Shown here: one piece after another, positions 18,131 through 27,080 of the stretch
How positions within the stretch are numbered: the stretch's first letter is position 1
Layout of the letters: each line of letters opens with the position of its first letter
Source: Gemmatimonadaceae bacterium
Lineage (GTDB): Bacteria; Gemmatimonadota; Gemmatimonadetes; Gemmatimonadales; Gemmatimonadaceae
Length of the DNA: 64,000 bases
Assembly: GCA_036003045.1 (NCBI GenBank)
Contig: DASYSS010000085.1
Span: 62,001-126,000, forward strand
Direction: 5' to 3'
Translations under genes and position numbers: made by a program
Notes under the pieces: model-generated
Seen by the model: only the letters and a program-made list of their open reading frames with translations
Databases searched by the model: none
What the model was told of the DNA's origin: nothing

Positions 18131-20140
18131 CTACGGAATGACTCCCAGCACGACGAACCTCGGAACGCTGCGCGTCGCCGTCGTCTTGTCCCCGAGCTCG
18201 CCGGCGAGATTGAGTCCCCAGCACGCCAACGAGCCGTCGGTGGTGATGCCGCAGGTGTGCGCCACTCCGGCGGCGATGGACTTGAATTTCAATCCGCCGA
18301 CAACCGCCGTCGGATCCGTGCGGCTGACCGTCGTGCTGTCACCGACCTGGCCGAACTGATTGTTGCCCCAGCAGTACGCGGAGCCGTCGCCGGTCAACCC
18401 GCAGGCATGGAAACTTCCGACGGTGAGCGAGACGAACACCGGCGCATTGTCATAAGCGTGCGGCGTGACCACGGTGCCGACGCCCTGCACCGCACCCCAG
18501 CAGTACGCCTTGCCCGTGGTAGAAAGCCCGCAGGTCCACGGATCGCCGCCGGCGATCGACTGGAACGCGAGGCCGCCCGTGACGAGGGTTGGCGCCACGC
18601 GATTCGTGCCGGTGCCGTCGCCGAGTTGACCGAATTGATTCGAGCCCCAGCAGAGCGCGTCGTGCGACAGCGTCAACGCGCAAACGTGGTTCACGCCGGA
18701 AGCGATCGTCGAGAACTTGAAGCCACCGTAGACGATCGTCGGTTTGAACATGGACGTCGTGTCGCCACGCGTACCCAGCTGGCCGACCTGATTCGATCCC
18801 CAGCAGTAGGCATCCTGGTCGGTCGTCAGACCGCACGTGTGCGCGGCGCCCGTCGCGACTTGAGCCCACGACAAGCTGCTCTGCAACTGAGTCGGTACGC
18901 CCGCAAGTCCCGCGTTGTGTCCGGTGGTGTCGACGAGCGCGTTGAACCCCCAGCAGTACACGGTCCCGCCGCTCGCGACGCCGCAGAAATGTGTCGAGCT
19001 GCCGACGATGTTCTGGAACGACACGCTGGTCCCAACGGCAGTCGGAACGGACTTGCTGAGCGTGTCACCGCCGCCGATCTGTGGCTCCTGACCCATGCAC
19101 GTCGCCATGCCGGCGGCGTCGAGGCCGCATGTCGAGAAGCCGCCGACTGCGAGCTTCACGGGCGTGTAGTGAATCGGCGTGCCGGTACCGGTCGCCTGAA
19201 TGTTGAGCGTTCCGCTTTCGACGCGCGCGACGAGAGTTTGCGTTCCAGGAACATCGCCAAGCGTCCACGTGCCGGGCGATGCGACACCATCGGCGCCGGT
19301 CGAAACGATCGGCGCGGCGACGCGGCCACCACCGGTCGGCGAGAAGGTGATCGGCACCCCGAGGCGCGGGTGCCCGAGACTGTCGACGAGCTTCACCGAC
19401 GGCGCGACGGGCAAGTCGGTCAGGATCTGCGCGGTCTGCTTGTCGCCGGCGACCGCCGACAATGCCGGGTACGACTTCACCGAGAATTCGACCGGGTTCG
19501 GGACGACGAACGTGAGTTTCTGATTGGTCGTGTCCACGACGGTCGCCGTGATCGTGTTCACCCCCGGCTGCGGTCCCAGCGTCCAGCGCGTCGCCGCGAG
19601 ACCATTCGGGCTGGATGTCGCGACGGAAGGCGACACGCTGCCGCCGCCCGCGGTCACCGTGAAGAGCACTCGCGCCCCGCCGACCAGCGCGTTGTTTGGA
19701 TTCGTGATGAGCACGCGCACGGAATCGGACACGACCGCGTTGGGCGTCGCGGCGTTGGGCTGAGTCCAAGCGAACGTCGCGATCTTGGCGGCGCCGGTCC
19801 ATACGACTTGGATCGGCAGCTCGCCCGAAGACACCCCGAGGGACGTCGCCGTGACGATCGTCGTTCCCGTATCGACAGCGGTGAACACGCCATTCGCATC
19901 GAATACACCGACACCGACCTTGCTGCTTTGCCACACCACGGGAACGTCGATGACCTTGCCGTGGATGTCGTTGACCGTGGCGTTGAACTTCTTCTTGGTT
20001 CCGCGCTCGAATTGCGACGGCGGGACGTCGATGAGGATCGAGCCCACTTGTTGCTGTCCACCAACAAGACCGCCGTCGCCGCCGCACGACAGGCAGCTGA
20101 GGGCAAAAAGGCCGACGATGACGTGTCGGGGGCTCCACAC
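18131..20140 (-). CDS. Ig-like and seven-repeat RCC1 lipoprotein
   Basis: A 669-residue exported protein. A hydrophobic segment ending ALSCLSCGGDGG suggests a lipoprotein signal, with Cys16 or Cys19 as the lipidated residue. Residues about 25-310 contain about three Ig-like (Big) domains; the rest holds seven RCC1-type repeats, each with a CGL/CAL and CWG cysteine pair and the GQLG turn, enough for one seven-bladed propeller with a disulfide per blade (the first blade has CMG instead of CWG). The start is uncertain: GTG at 20140 is used, and a TTG at 20185 would lengthen the signal. Its position just before the SusC-like gene suggests a surface partner role. Confidence 0.8.
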   Translation of the reverse strand: MWSPRHVIVGLFALSCLSCGGDGGLVGGQQQVGSILIDVPPSQFERGTKKKFNATVNDIHGKVIDVPVVWQSSKVGVGVFDANGVFTAVDTGTTIVTATSLGVSSGELPIQVVWTGAAKIATFAWTQPNAATPNAVVSDSVRVLITNPNNALVGGARVLFTVTAGGGSVSPSVATSSPNGLAATRWTLGPQPGVNTITATVVDTTNQKLTFVVPNPVEFSVKSYPALSAVAGDKQTAQILTDLPVAPSVKLVDSLGHPRLGVPITFSPTGGGRVAAPIVSTGADGVASPGTWTLGDVPGTQTLVARVESGTLNIQATGTGTPIHYTPVKLAVGGFSTCGLDAAGMATCMGQEPQIGGGDTLSKSVPTAVGTSVSFQNIVGSSTHFCGVASGGTVYCWGFNALVDTTGHNAGLAGVPTQLQSSLSWAQVATGAAHTCGLTTDQDAYCWGSNQVGQLGTRGDTTSMFKPTIVYGGFKFSTIASGVNHVCALTLSHDALCWGSNQFGQLGDGTGTNRVAPTLVTGGLAFQSIAGGDPWTCGLSTTGKAYCWGAVQGVGTVVTPHAYDNAPVFVSLTVGSFHACGLTGDGSAYCWGNNQFGQVGDSTTVSRTDPTAVVGGLKFKSIAAGVAHTCGITTDGSLACWGLNLAGELGDKTTATRSVPRFVVLGVIP

Positions 20141-20639
20141 GATGCGCGAACGTGACCCGACTCCGAGCGTCTTACTCAGCAGCAAGCGTCGTTTTCCAGT
20201 TTTCAGGGTAGGTAGGCAACCTGTCCGCGGCCCGGGTTTCTGCCGCAAGGACGACTCCACAGACTCCACAGAGACGATCGACTTGCGCTTTTCGGGACAT
20301 GGGGGAACGGCCCATGCGAGAACCCTGCCGTTCTGGCCGAACACTATTGTGCGGTCCGATAACCAGCAACTTGCGGTTTCGTTAAGAAGACCACCCAATG
20401 GTAGGCCTGTTGCATGCATGCAGCCCGTCGTTGCTGGGTTGCAACAACACCTTTTGCAGGGCATACTAGCGGGCCGCGTTAACCGCGCCGACCCTGGGTC
20501 GCGACGAGCATGGTTTTCGCCCATGGGGGCCGAGACTTGGTACAGCGGGCGCCGCTTCCAAGTGGTCTCAAGATGTTGCAATGTCGTATTATCGGGTAAC
20601 GGATCATCGTCGCCCAACTACTGAGACAAACCCGAGTCC
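20141..20639. other. Divergent regulatory region before the polysaccharide locus
   Basis: About 500 bases separate the RCC1 lipoprotein gene (minus) and the export operon (plus). It holds a perfect 12-bp palindrome TGCATGCATGCA (20411-20422), a palindrome GTTGCAAC (20438-20445), an inverted pair CCAGCAAC (20363-20370)/GTTGCTGG (20430-20437), and a tandem 9-bp repeat GACTCCACA at 20253-20270. TATTAT at 20587-20592 could be a -10 box for the export operon, but no good -35 is at the right distance. I see no known riboswitch on the plus strand. Confidence 0.45.
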
Positions 20640-21416
20640 ATGACCGGTCACACTGTATCGCTGAGAACCACCGCCGCTTTCGCCATTCTGCTCTCCCTGG
20701 GCTTCCCGTGCGGAGCTCAGACCGGGGTGTCGGTTCAGCCGTCTCCTCGCCGTGAGTTCGAGAGCCGGGCCGAGATCGAGGCACAGGCAAAGGCAGCCGA
20801 GGGGCAGCACCGACCTAACGAGGCGTGGCTACTGCGCCAACGTCTGGAGAAAGGGGACTTCCAAGACGGAGACCGCATCCTCATCGAGGTGCACGGAAAT
20901 GCCCTGATGCCGAAGGACTTCATCGGAATCCCTGACACGAACATCGTTCGAGCGGGCCGCCGGTTGGAGTTCCAACGCATGGCTGATCTGTCACTCGATG
21001 GCGTCCTGCGCTCGGAACTGAACGACAAGTTGACCGAACACTTTGCCCAGTACATCAAGGAGCCGAGCGTGCGAAGCACGCCCTTGGTGCGGGTCGCGGT
21101 GCTTGGCCTGGTCGGAAGGCCTGGGTACGTCTATACCAAGGCGGATGCACCGCTGAGCGACTTGATCATGCAGGCCGGCGGCCCCGGAGGGGATGCGAAC
21201 ATGGCCGGAATCGTGATTCGCCGCGGCGCGGATGTCATCTGGGACGAGCAGGATACCCGCGCCGCCCTGGCCGACGGCATGTCGCTCGACCGTCTCCACC
21301 TTCGCGCGGGCGACGAGGTCTTCGTACCGGGGCAGAGCCATTTTTCGTGGCTTACTGCCATCTCCGTGGGTCTTTCCGCAGCGTCTTTGCTTTATACGAT
21401 CACTCGACTCAGGTAA
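20640..21416 (+). CDS. Polysaccharide export protein (Wza-like, SLBB)
   Basis: A 258-residue protein with a signal peptide (about 1-27, ending FPCGAQ). A Poly_export domain (KGDFQDGDRILIEVHG, about 71-150) is followed by an SLBB domain (VRVAVLGLVGRPGYVYTKADAP, split over 137-160) and AGDEVFVPGQS near the end, then a hydrophobic C-terminal helix. It is the outer membrane or periplasmic part of a Wzx/Wzy-type secretion channel and is shorter than Wza (about 380), with one SLBB rather than two. It is followed after 55 bases by its usual partner, the tyrosine autokinase. Confidence 0.85.
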   Translation: MTGHTVSLRTTAAFAILLSLGFPCGAQTGVSVQPSPRREFESRAEIEAQAKAAEGQHRPNEAWLLRQRLEKGDFQDGDRILIEVHGNALMPKDFIGIPDTNIVRAGRRLEFQRMADLSLDGVLRSELNDKLTEHFAQYIKEPSVRSTPLVRVAVLGLVGRPGYVYTKADAPLSDLIMQAGGPGGDANMAGIVIRRGADVIWDEQDTRAALADGMSLDRLHLRAGDEVFVPGQSHFSWLTAISVGLSAASLLYTITRLR

Positions 21417-21471
21417 TTGTCTCCGACACGGTCGAACAGCCGTCCCGAACGACCGTCTCACCATACACGCC

Positions 21472-23865
21472 ATGTCAGACGACGCCGCTCCGCTGCAACT
21501 CGTTCCTTCTTCGGATTCGACCGCGCTCCAGATGCCGGAGCCGGGGCTGCCGCCGGCAGCGCTTCCGGGCCAGCCGCTCGAGCGCGCCCGTGGCGCAATG
21601 CGACGGTACCGCTGGCTGATGGTCGCCGTGATACTGGTGGCGATCGCCGGCGGCGTTGTGGCAACGCGGTTCGTAGAGCCCGTCTACGACGTCACGTCGA
21701 CCATCTGGGTCCAGGCCGAAACGCCGATGTCGCAACGTGTCGGCGCGTTCAAGGCCGACGAGCTTCTGACGTCGAGCGCGTGGGTGGAGTTGCTGAGGAG
21801 CACCCGCGTCGCGGACGCCGTCGTACGCAACCTCAATCTTTACGTCCGCCCTTCGAACTCGGCCGACTCGGTGGCCCTGCGCGGGTTCACCATCGGGGAC
21901 CGCTTCGCCGCGGGACGCTATGACTTGGCGATCGACCGCGATCGAAAGCGGTGGAGCCTCACGCCGCAAGGTGGAACTGCTGTGGACAGCGGGGCGGCCA
22001 CCGATTCGATCGGCCGGCGCCTCGGCTTCAAGTGGCTGCTCCCTGCCGAGGTGTTCTCCGGCGCGGGGACCAAGAAGGTCCAGTTCACGGTCTCCACGCC
22101 GCGCGAGACGGCGATCAGCTACATCAACCGACTGACCGCGAACCTGCCGCAGGGAAGCAGCTTCCTGTCGATGACGATGCACGACCCGGACCCCCAGGGG
22201 ACCGCGCGCACGATGAACGCGTGGATGCACGAATACATCAACGTCGCCGCGCAGCTCAAGAAACAGAACGTCGTCGAATACTCGAACATTCTGGCCGGAC
22301 AGCTGTCGACCGCCGAGCGCAGTCTGCACGACGCGGAGAATCAGCTCGAAACGTTCCGCGTTCAGACGATCACGAAGCCCGGCGAGCCCGGTACGCCGGT
22401 CGCTCCCGGAGTTCCGGCGTCGACCGACCCGGCGATCAAGAATTACTTCACGCAAAAGTTCGACTACGAGGACCTCAAGCAGGATCGCGAAGCGCTGGAG
22501 AAGATTCTCGCCAACCCATCCGACAGCGTCTCGGTCGAAGCCGCGCTGCTGATTCCGAGCGTCAGCAATAGCCCGAGCGCCAAGGCCCTTCGTGACGCGT
22601 TCGAACAGTTGAATACCGCGCGGGCGAAACTCGCGGCGGCGCGGCAGGCCTTCACCGATGAATACGCGACGGTCAAGGATCTTCGCGCGGACATCGATCA
22701 GCTTCAGACGCAGACCATTCCGCGGCTCGCCCAGAGTTTGCTGACGCAGCTCAAGGAGCGCGAGCTGCAGTATGCGCAGCGAATCAGCACCGAGTCGGTC
22801 GAAATGCAGGCGATTCCCGCGCGGACGATCGAAGAGATGCGCCTGCGGCGGCAGGTCGACGTTCAAGCGCAGATCTACGGCACGATCAAGACGACGTACA
22901 CACAGGCGCAGCTCTCCGAAGCGAGCACGACACCCGACGTCCGAATCCTCGACACGGCGATCGCCCCACTGTCGCCGTCGAAGAACACGGCACCGAGGCT
23001 GATGGCGATGGCGTTGCTCGCAGGCGTCGGCGGCGCGATCGCGTTGGCCCTGTTGCTCGACATGATGGACAAGCGGATTCGCTATCCCGAGCAGGTGACG
23101 AACGACCTCGGTCTCAGCATCGCCGCGGCGATTCCGAAGTTCCCGCGTGGCACCGTGAACACGCGCTCGCCGGAGCAGATCGCGCACCTCGTCGAGGCGT
23201 TCCGTTCACTTCGAATGCACGTTCGGCATGCGGGAACGACGCCCATCACGGTCGCCATCTCGAGCCCGCAGCCGGGCGACGGGAAATCGTTCGTGTCGGC
23301 CAATCTCGCGATGTCCTTCGCCGACGCCGGCTACCGCACGATTCTCGTGGACGGCGACACCCGCCGCGGAATGGCGCACGAGGTGTTCGGACTGAGCATG
23401 GAGAACGGTCTGACCGATTATCTTGCGGGCGCGGCAGACGCATCGCAGATCATCCGCCCGACGTCACACGAACGGCTCGCGTTCACGTCGTGCGGCCGGC
23501 GGCGGCCGAACGGGCCGGAACTGCTCACGTCGGCGGCACTGCCGAGGCTCGTTGCCGAGCTTCGCAATCGGTACGACGTGGTGCTGTTCGACACGCCGCC
23601 GCTGAATGCCGGGATCGATGCATACGCCATTGGCTCGGCCGTCTCGAACATGGTCGTGGTGCTTCGGGCGGGCAGAACGGAGCGGCGTCTGGCCGCAGCC
23701 AAGTTGCTGCTGGCCGACCGGCTTCCGATCAACATCATGGGCGCGGTTTTGAACGCGGTGCAGCTGGAAGGGGAATTCCAGTATTACGGGTACGCTTCGG
23801 GCTACGACTACAGCGACGACATGAGCGAAAGTGCGTCCGGCTCGAGGGCGTTGCAAAAAACCTGA
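21472..23865 (+). CDS. Polysaccharide co-polymerase / tyrosine autokinase (Wzc-like)
   Basis: A 797-residue inner membrane protein controlling polymer length and export. It has a cytoplasmic N-terminus, TM1 at about 47-66, a Wzz-type periplasmic domain with a coiled-coil region, TM2 at about 508-530, and a BY-kinase domain: Walker A SSPQPGDGKS (about 597-606), Walker A' ILVDGDTRRG (about 624-633), Walker B VVLFDTPP (about 702-709). The C-terminal tail carries a tyrosine cluster (YYGYASGYDY, about 772-781) that is autophosphorylated in trans. It is co-directional with the Wza-like gene, and a tyrosine phosphatase gene that could reverse the phosphorylation lies 1.2 kb away. Confidence 0.92.
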   Translation: MSDDAAPLQLVPSSDSTALQMPEPGLPPAALPGQPLERARGAMRRYRWLMVAVILVAIAGGVVATRFVEPVYDVTSTIWVQAETPMSQRVGAFKADELLTSSAWVELLRSTRVADAVVRNLNLYVRPSNSADSVALRGFTIGDRFAAGRYDLAIDRDRKRWSLTPQGGTAVDSGAATDSIGRRLGFKWLLPAEVFSGAGTKKVQFTVSTPRETAISYINRLTANLPQGSSFLSMTMHDPDPQGTARTMNAWMHEYINVAAQLKKQNVVEYSNILAGQLSTAERSLHDAENQLETFRVQTITKPGEPGTPVAPGVPASTDPAIKNYFTQKFDYEDLKQDREALEKILANPSDSVSVEAALLIPSVSNSPSAKALRDAFEQLNTARAKLAAARQAFTDEYATVKDLRADIDQLQTQTIPRLAQSLLTQLKERELQYAQRISTESVEMQAIPARTIEEMRLRRQVDVQAQIYGTIKTTYTQAQLSEASTTPDVRILDTAIAPLSPSKNTAPRLMAMALLAGVGGAIALALLLDMMDKRIRYPEQVTNDLGLSIAAAIPKFPRGTVNTRSPEQIAHLVEAFRSLRMHVRHAGTTPITVAISSPQPGDGKSFVSANLAMSFADAGYRTILVDGDTRRGMAHEVFGLSMENGLTDYLAGAADASQIIRPTSHERLAFTSCGRRRPNGPELLTSAALPRLVAELRNRYDVVLFDTPPLNAGIDAYAIGSAVSNMVVVLRAGRTERRLAAAKLLLADRLPINIMGAVLNAVQLEGEFQYYGYASGYDYSDDMSESASGSRALQKT

Positions 23866-24109
23866 TCAAAGCGGTTTGTTGCGGCAATTCGGGATCTGTG
23901 GGACGATCGCAACACGTTCAGCGGTTCCATGCGGCGCGTGTCACAGGGTTGTTTTTGACAAATCGTTTTGAATCAAAGGCTTACGAATATCTGCATCTAA
24001 GCCGCGCGCGAGCACGCAGGGTGCATGAGATTCCCCCACGCTGTCGGTCTTGACGTAGGGCCCGAAGCGGTCGGATCATCTTGGTCTCGAGTGGAGGGTC
24101 GTTCCCCCC

Positions 24110-24943
24110 ATGCAGGGTTTGCAGGCAAGCTTTTCTCGTCCGTTGCGTGTGCGGTCGGCGGGTGCTGCCGAGGCAAAGCCGGTAAGCCGAGGTAGCGCCG
24201 TTCGTCCGGCGCTCTTCGTCGACGCTGAACGCCCGATCACCACGACGGCGTTCGCCGACGTTGGATTCGCGCTTGGTTCTGACAACGAAGTCGCTCCACG
24301 TGAGCGCGACGAATCGGTGTCGCGCGCGCTGAACGTCGTCATCGCCGCCGTCGCGCTCGTGGTGCTCGCCCCGCTCATCGCGCTGATCGCGATCGCGATC
24401 AGGCTCACCTCGCGCGGACCGGTGCTCTATTCGCAGACTCGCGTGGGTGTCGACCGCCGCTGGCGCTTCGCTCGCAACTGCGACCGGCGCCTCTACGACC
24501 ATGGCGGCCGTCTGTTCACGATGTACAAGTTCCGCACGATGCAGGTGAACGCAGAGGCCGACGGCCGGGCGGTCTGGGCATCCAAGGCCGATCCGCGCGT
24601 CACGCTCTTCGGTCGGTTCCTGCGCGGTACACGGCTCGACGAAGTGCCGCAGCTTTGGAACGTGTTGCGCGGCGACATGAACATCGTGGGACCGCGCCCC
24701 GAGAGACCGACGATCGTCGCCGAGCTCCGACGTCACATTCCGGAATATCAGCAACGTCACCGAGTCAAACCGGGAATCACCGGATGGGCGCAGGTCAATC
24801 AGTCGTACGACGCGTGCATCGATGACGTGCGCCAAAAGGTCCAGCTCGACCTCGAGTACGTGCGTCGCCAGGGCGTCATGGAGGACCTCCGCATCATGTC
24901 GATGACGGTTCCGGTGATCCTGTTCCGCAAGGGCGGCTGGTAA
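24110..24943 (+). CDS. Undecaprenyl-phosphate sugar phosphotransferase (priming enzyme)
   Basis: A 277-residue bacterial sugar transferase. It moves a sugar 1-phosphate from a nucleotide sugar to undecaprenyl phosphate, starting the repeat unit. A single membrane helix at about 72-97 precedes the catalytic domain, with MYKFRTM, RLDEVPQLWNVLRGDM and IVGPRPE, and GITGWAQVN near the end. The protein has only the C-terminal half of WbaP-type enzymes, plus a 70-residue disordered N-terminus. It follows the kinase gene after 244 bases and is closed by a strong terminator. The sugar (Glc, Gal or an amino sugar) cannot be read from sequence. Confidence 0.9.
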   Translation: MQGLQASFSRPLRVRSAGAAEAKPVSRGSAVRPALFVDAERPITTTAFADVGFALGSDNEVAPRERDESVSRALNVVIAAVALVVLAPLIALIAIAIRLTSRGPVLYSQTRVGVDRRWRFARNCDRRLYDHGGRLFTMYKFRTMQVNAEADGRAVWASKADPRVTLFGRFLRGTRLDEVPQLWNVLRGDMNIVGPRPERPTIVAELRRHIPEYQQRHRVKPGITGWAQVNQSYDACIDDVRQKVQLDLEYVRRQGVMEDLRIMSMTVPVILFRKGGW

Positions 24944-24962
24944 GACACCGGTTCGAAAAGCG

Positions 24963-24999
24963 AAGGCCGACTCTCATCACGAGTCGGCCTTTTCGTTTG
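24963..24999. terminator. Rho-independent terminator of the export operon
   Basis: AAGGCCGACTC and GAGTCGGCCTT form a perfect 11-bp stem, followed by TTCGTTTG on the plus strand; A-rich sequence on the other side makes it usable for the convergent gene as well. Confidence 0.85.
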
Positions 25000-25017
25000 T
25001 GGTCGGGATCGGAACAA

Positions 25018-25668
25018 CTAGGACGTGGCTAGTCCGTGCACGAGGGCATCGACCGCAGCCGAGAGACGAGCGTAGATCGCCGCAATCGCGTCCGAGTCGA
25101 GCATATAGGGGTCAGGAATCGAAGGGCCCTCAGACGACTCATCCACGCCGCCGAGCAGGATCGTTTTGGCCGCCGCGGTCGAATAGCGGGACACGATCTC
25201 CGCCTCGTTGCGATAGTCCATCACGCAGATCAGATCCGCGCGCTGAACCATGGCCGGAGTGATCACGCGCGATCTGTGGGCCTGAAGGGAGATCCCGAGT
25301 CGGGCCGCAGCGGCGACTGCGCGAGGATCGGCGACGCGGCCTTCCCGCGTCCACGTTCCGCCGGATTCGACTCCAATCGCGGCGCCCGAGGGCATCCGAG
25401 CACGAAATAGCTCGGCGGCGACAGGGCTCCGCATCACGTTTCCGTGGCAAACGAATAGCAGCGAGCGAGGCGAACCGCGGAGCTTCGGGCGATCGGAGCG
25501 GAGCCGGAAGGCGCGCGCGAGACGGAGGCGGACGTAGGCCGCAACCGTGTATGAGGGCAAACCCCGACAGTCGCGGGCCGCGTCGACAATGAACGCCGGC
25601 AACACGCGCTTGATCCGCGAACTGACGGGTGACGCGGACACCGGGTTCGAAATGGGCGCCTCGGTCAT
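25018..25668 (-). CDS. Low-molecular-weight protein tyrosine phosphatase
   Basis: A 216-residue phosphatase. The catalytic loop is CHGNVMRS (Cys74 to Arg80, the Cx5R motif), and the general acid lies in DPYM near 187-190. It probably dephosphorylates the Wzc-like kinase tail. Two differences from the usual enzyme: a 70-residue basic N-terminal extension, and Met79 where most members have a second cysteine that protects the catalytic one by a disulfide. The ATG (25666-25668) overlaps the stop of the upstream GT2 gene, so they are translated together. Confidence 0.88.
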   Translation of the reverse strand: MTEAPISNPVSASPVSSRIKRVLPAFIVDAARDCRGLPSYTVAAYVRLRLARAFRLRSDRPKLRGSPRSLLFVCHGNVMRSPVAAELFRARMPSGAAIGVESGGTWTREGRVADPRAVAAAARLGISLQAHRSRVITPAMVQRADLICVMDYRNEAEIVSRYSTAAAKTILLGGVDESSEGPSIPDPYMLDSDAIAAIYARLSAAVDALVHGLATS

Positions 25669-26855
25669 GCGATCGGGGCGACGACGTCGCGACGAGTCGG
25701 TTCCCAGATCTTGTCTTCTCGTGCGCGCAACAACCGCGCAGTCGCGTGCACGACGGCGACGTTCGCCGCCACTGCGAATGCCACGATACTTATGGGGCGC
25801 GGCATTCGTTTTCCCTCGGGCCAGAGAGCGCCCACGATCGCGACACCGGCAACGGCGAGCGAAAACAGGGCCAGCCACGCCGCCCAGGCGTGGGCCCTCG
25901 CGAGTACGACGAGGGCTGCGGCGGCGGGAACGCCCATCAACGGGACGAGCCAGCGACACACCTTGTGGCTCACCAGTTTCCACGCGAACGAGCCATAGCG
26001 CATCGGGTCCAACATTTGTCGCGTGCTGTACAGCGTTTCCATTCCCCGCGAAATCGTCCGAACCTTTCGAACGTATTCGCGTCGTAGCGACGCCGTGCGC
26101 GGAACGTATGCGAGGGCTTCGTTCACTGAAACTGCCTTGAATCCGTGTCGCTTCGCCGTCAGCGGCGCGCAGAAATCGCGGCTCAGGTCGGAGGCGATTG
26201 GAAGGCGGTGGAGCTCGGTTCGAATCGCATAGCAGCAACCAGATGCGCCCACGATGCCGCCGGTGCGTGTCTCCAGATCCCGGAGCCGCATCTCGTAGTC
26301 CACGTACCCGGCCTCAACGCTATTGGCCGAGTCGCGGGCCGAGACACTGACGTCGCGCCCAGAGGCGACACCGACCGTCGGGTCCTGCAATCGAGCAACC
26401 AGATTGGTGATGACACTGCGGTGTAGCCGGATGGAGGCGTCGGAGTTGACGACGATCTCCCCTCGGATCACACCACAGGCTGCGTTCTCGATCGCGGTCT
26501 TTCCGCCGCGGACCGGCATTCGCAGAAGCTCGACTCCGCGATCGGCGTATGACCGCACGATGTCGTCCGTCGCGTCAGTCGAAGCGTCCGAGACGATCAG
26601 CAACTGGGATCGCTCACGCGGGTAGTCCTGCTGGAGAAGCGCGTCGATGGCACCGGCGATTTGTCGCTCTTCGTTGTACGCTGGTACGACCACGGTGACC
26701 GTCGGCTGGTACGGCGACCCGGCCAGCCCGGCCCCCATGCTCTCGTCCGCGCGACGCAGTCCGGCCCCGATCCACAGGAGAGCCGGGTAGATCGCGTAGC
26801 TGTAAGCCAGGAGGCCGACGGGAAGGAGCAGGAAGACGTAGGCGAGCGCGGTCAT
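25665..26855 (-). CDS. Membrane glycosyltransferase, family 2
   Basis: A 396-residue GT2 enzyme. An N-terminal membrane helix (about 3-28) is followed by the GT-A domain: TVVVPAYNEE (about 55-64), VSDASTDATDD, VNSDASI for the metal-binding region, and a C-terminal group of two or three membrane helices after about 300. The layout is that of processive or lipid-linked-sugar GT2 enzymes that add a sugar on the cytoplasmic face. The ATG at 26855 starts the first membrane helix. It heads a two-gene unit with the tyrosine phosphatase and diverges from the O-antigen ligase operon over 225 bases. Confidence 0.88.
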   Translation of the reverse strand: MTALAYVFLLLPVGLLAYSYAIYPALLWIGAGLRRADESMGAGLAGSPYQPTVTVVVPAYNEERQIAGAIDALLQQDYPRERSQLLIVSDASTDATDDIVRSYADRGVELLRMPVRGGKTAIENAACGVIRGEIVVNSDASIRLHRSVITNLVARLQDPTVGVASGRDVSVSARDSANSVEAGYVDYEMRLRDLETRTGGIVGASGCCYAIRTELHRLPIASDLSRDFCAPLTAKRHGFKAVSVNEALAYVPRTASLRREYVRKVRTISRGMETLYSTRQMLDPMRYGSFAWKLVSHKVCRWLVPLMGVPAAAALVVLARAHAWAAWLALFSLAVAGVAIVGALWPEGKRMPRPISIVAFAVAANVAVVHATARLLRAREDKIWEPTRRDVVAPIA

Positions 26856-27080
26856 GGCTCGGCCTCGTTCACACGCTGGCGATTTGGCGCGCTGGCACGT
26901 TTCGCGACGGCATTTCTCACCCCAAAAGGACGCCACCCGCTCTCAAAAGTCATACGCTCGCCAACCGGGGTTCCAGGCACGAAAGGTTGCTTGTCTAATC
27001 ACGCTTCGTCGATAGGTTAACACGTTGTGCGCCAATGGGCTTCGGGTGCCCCGGGGCCGCCGAAACGCCAAAGACGCTGA

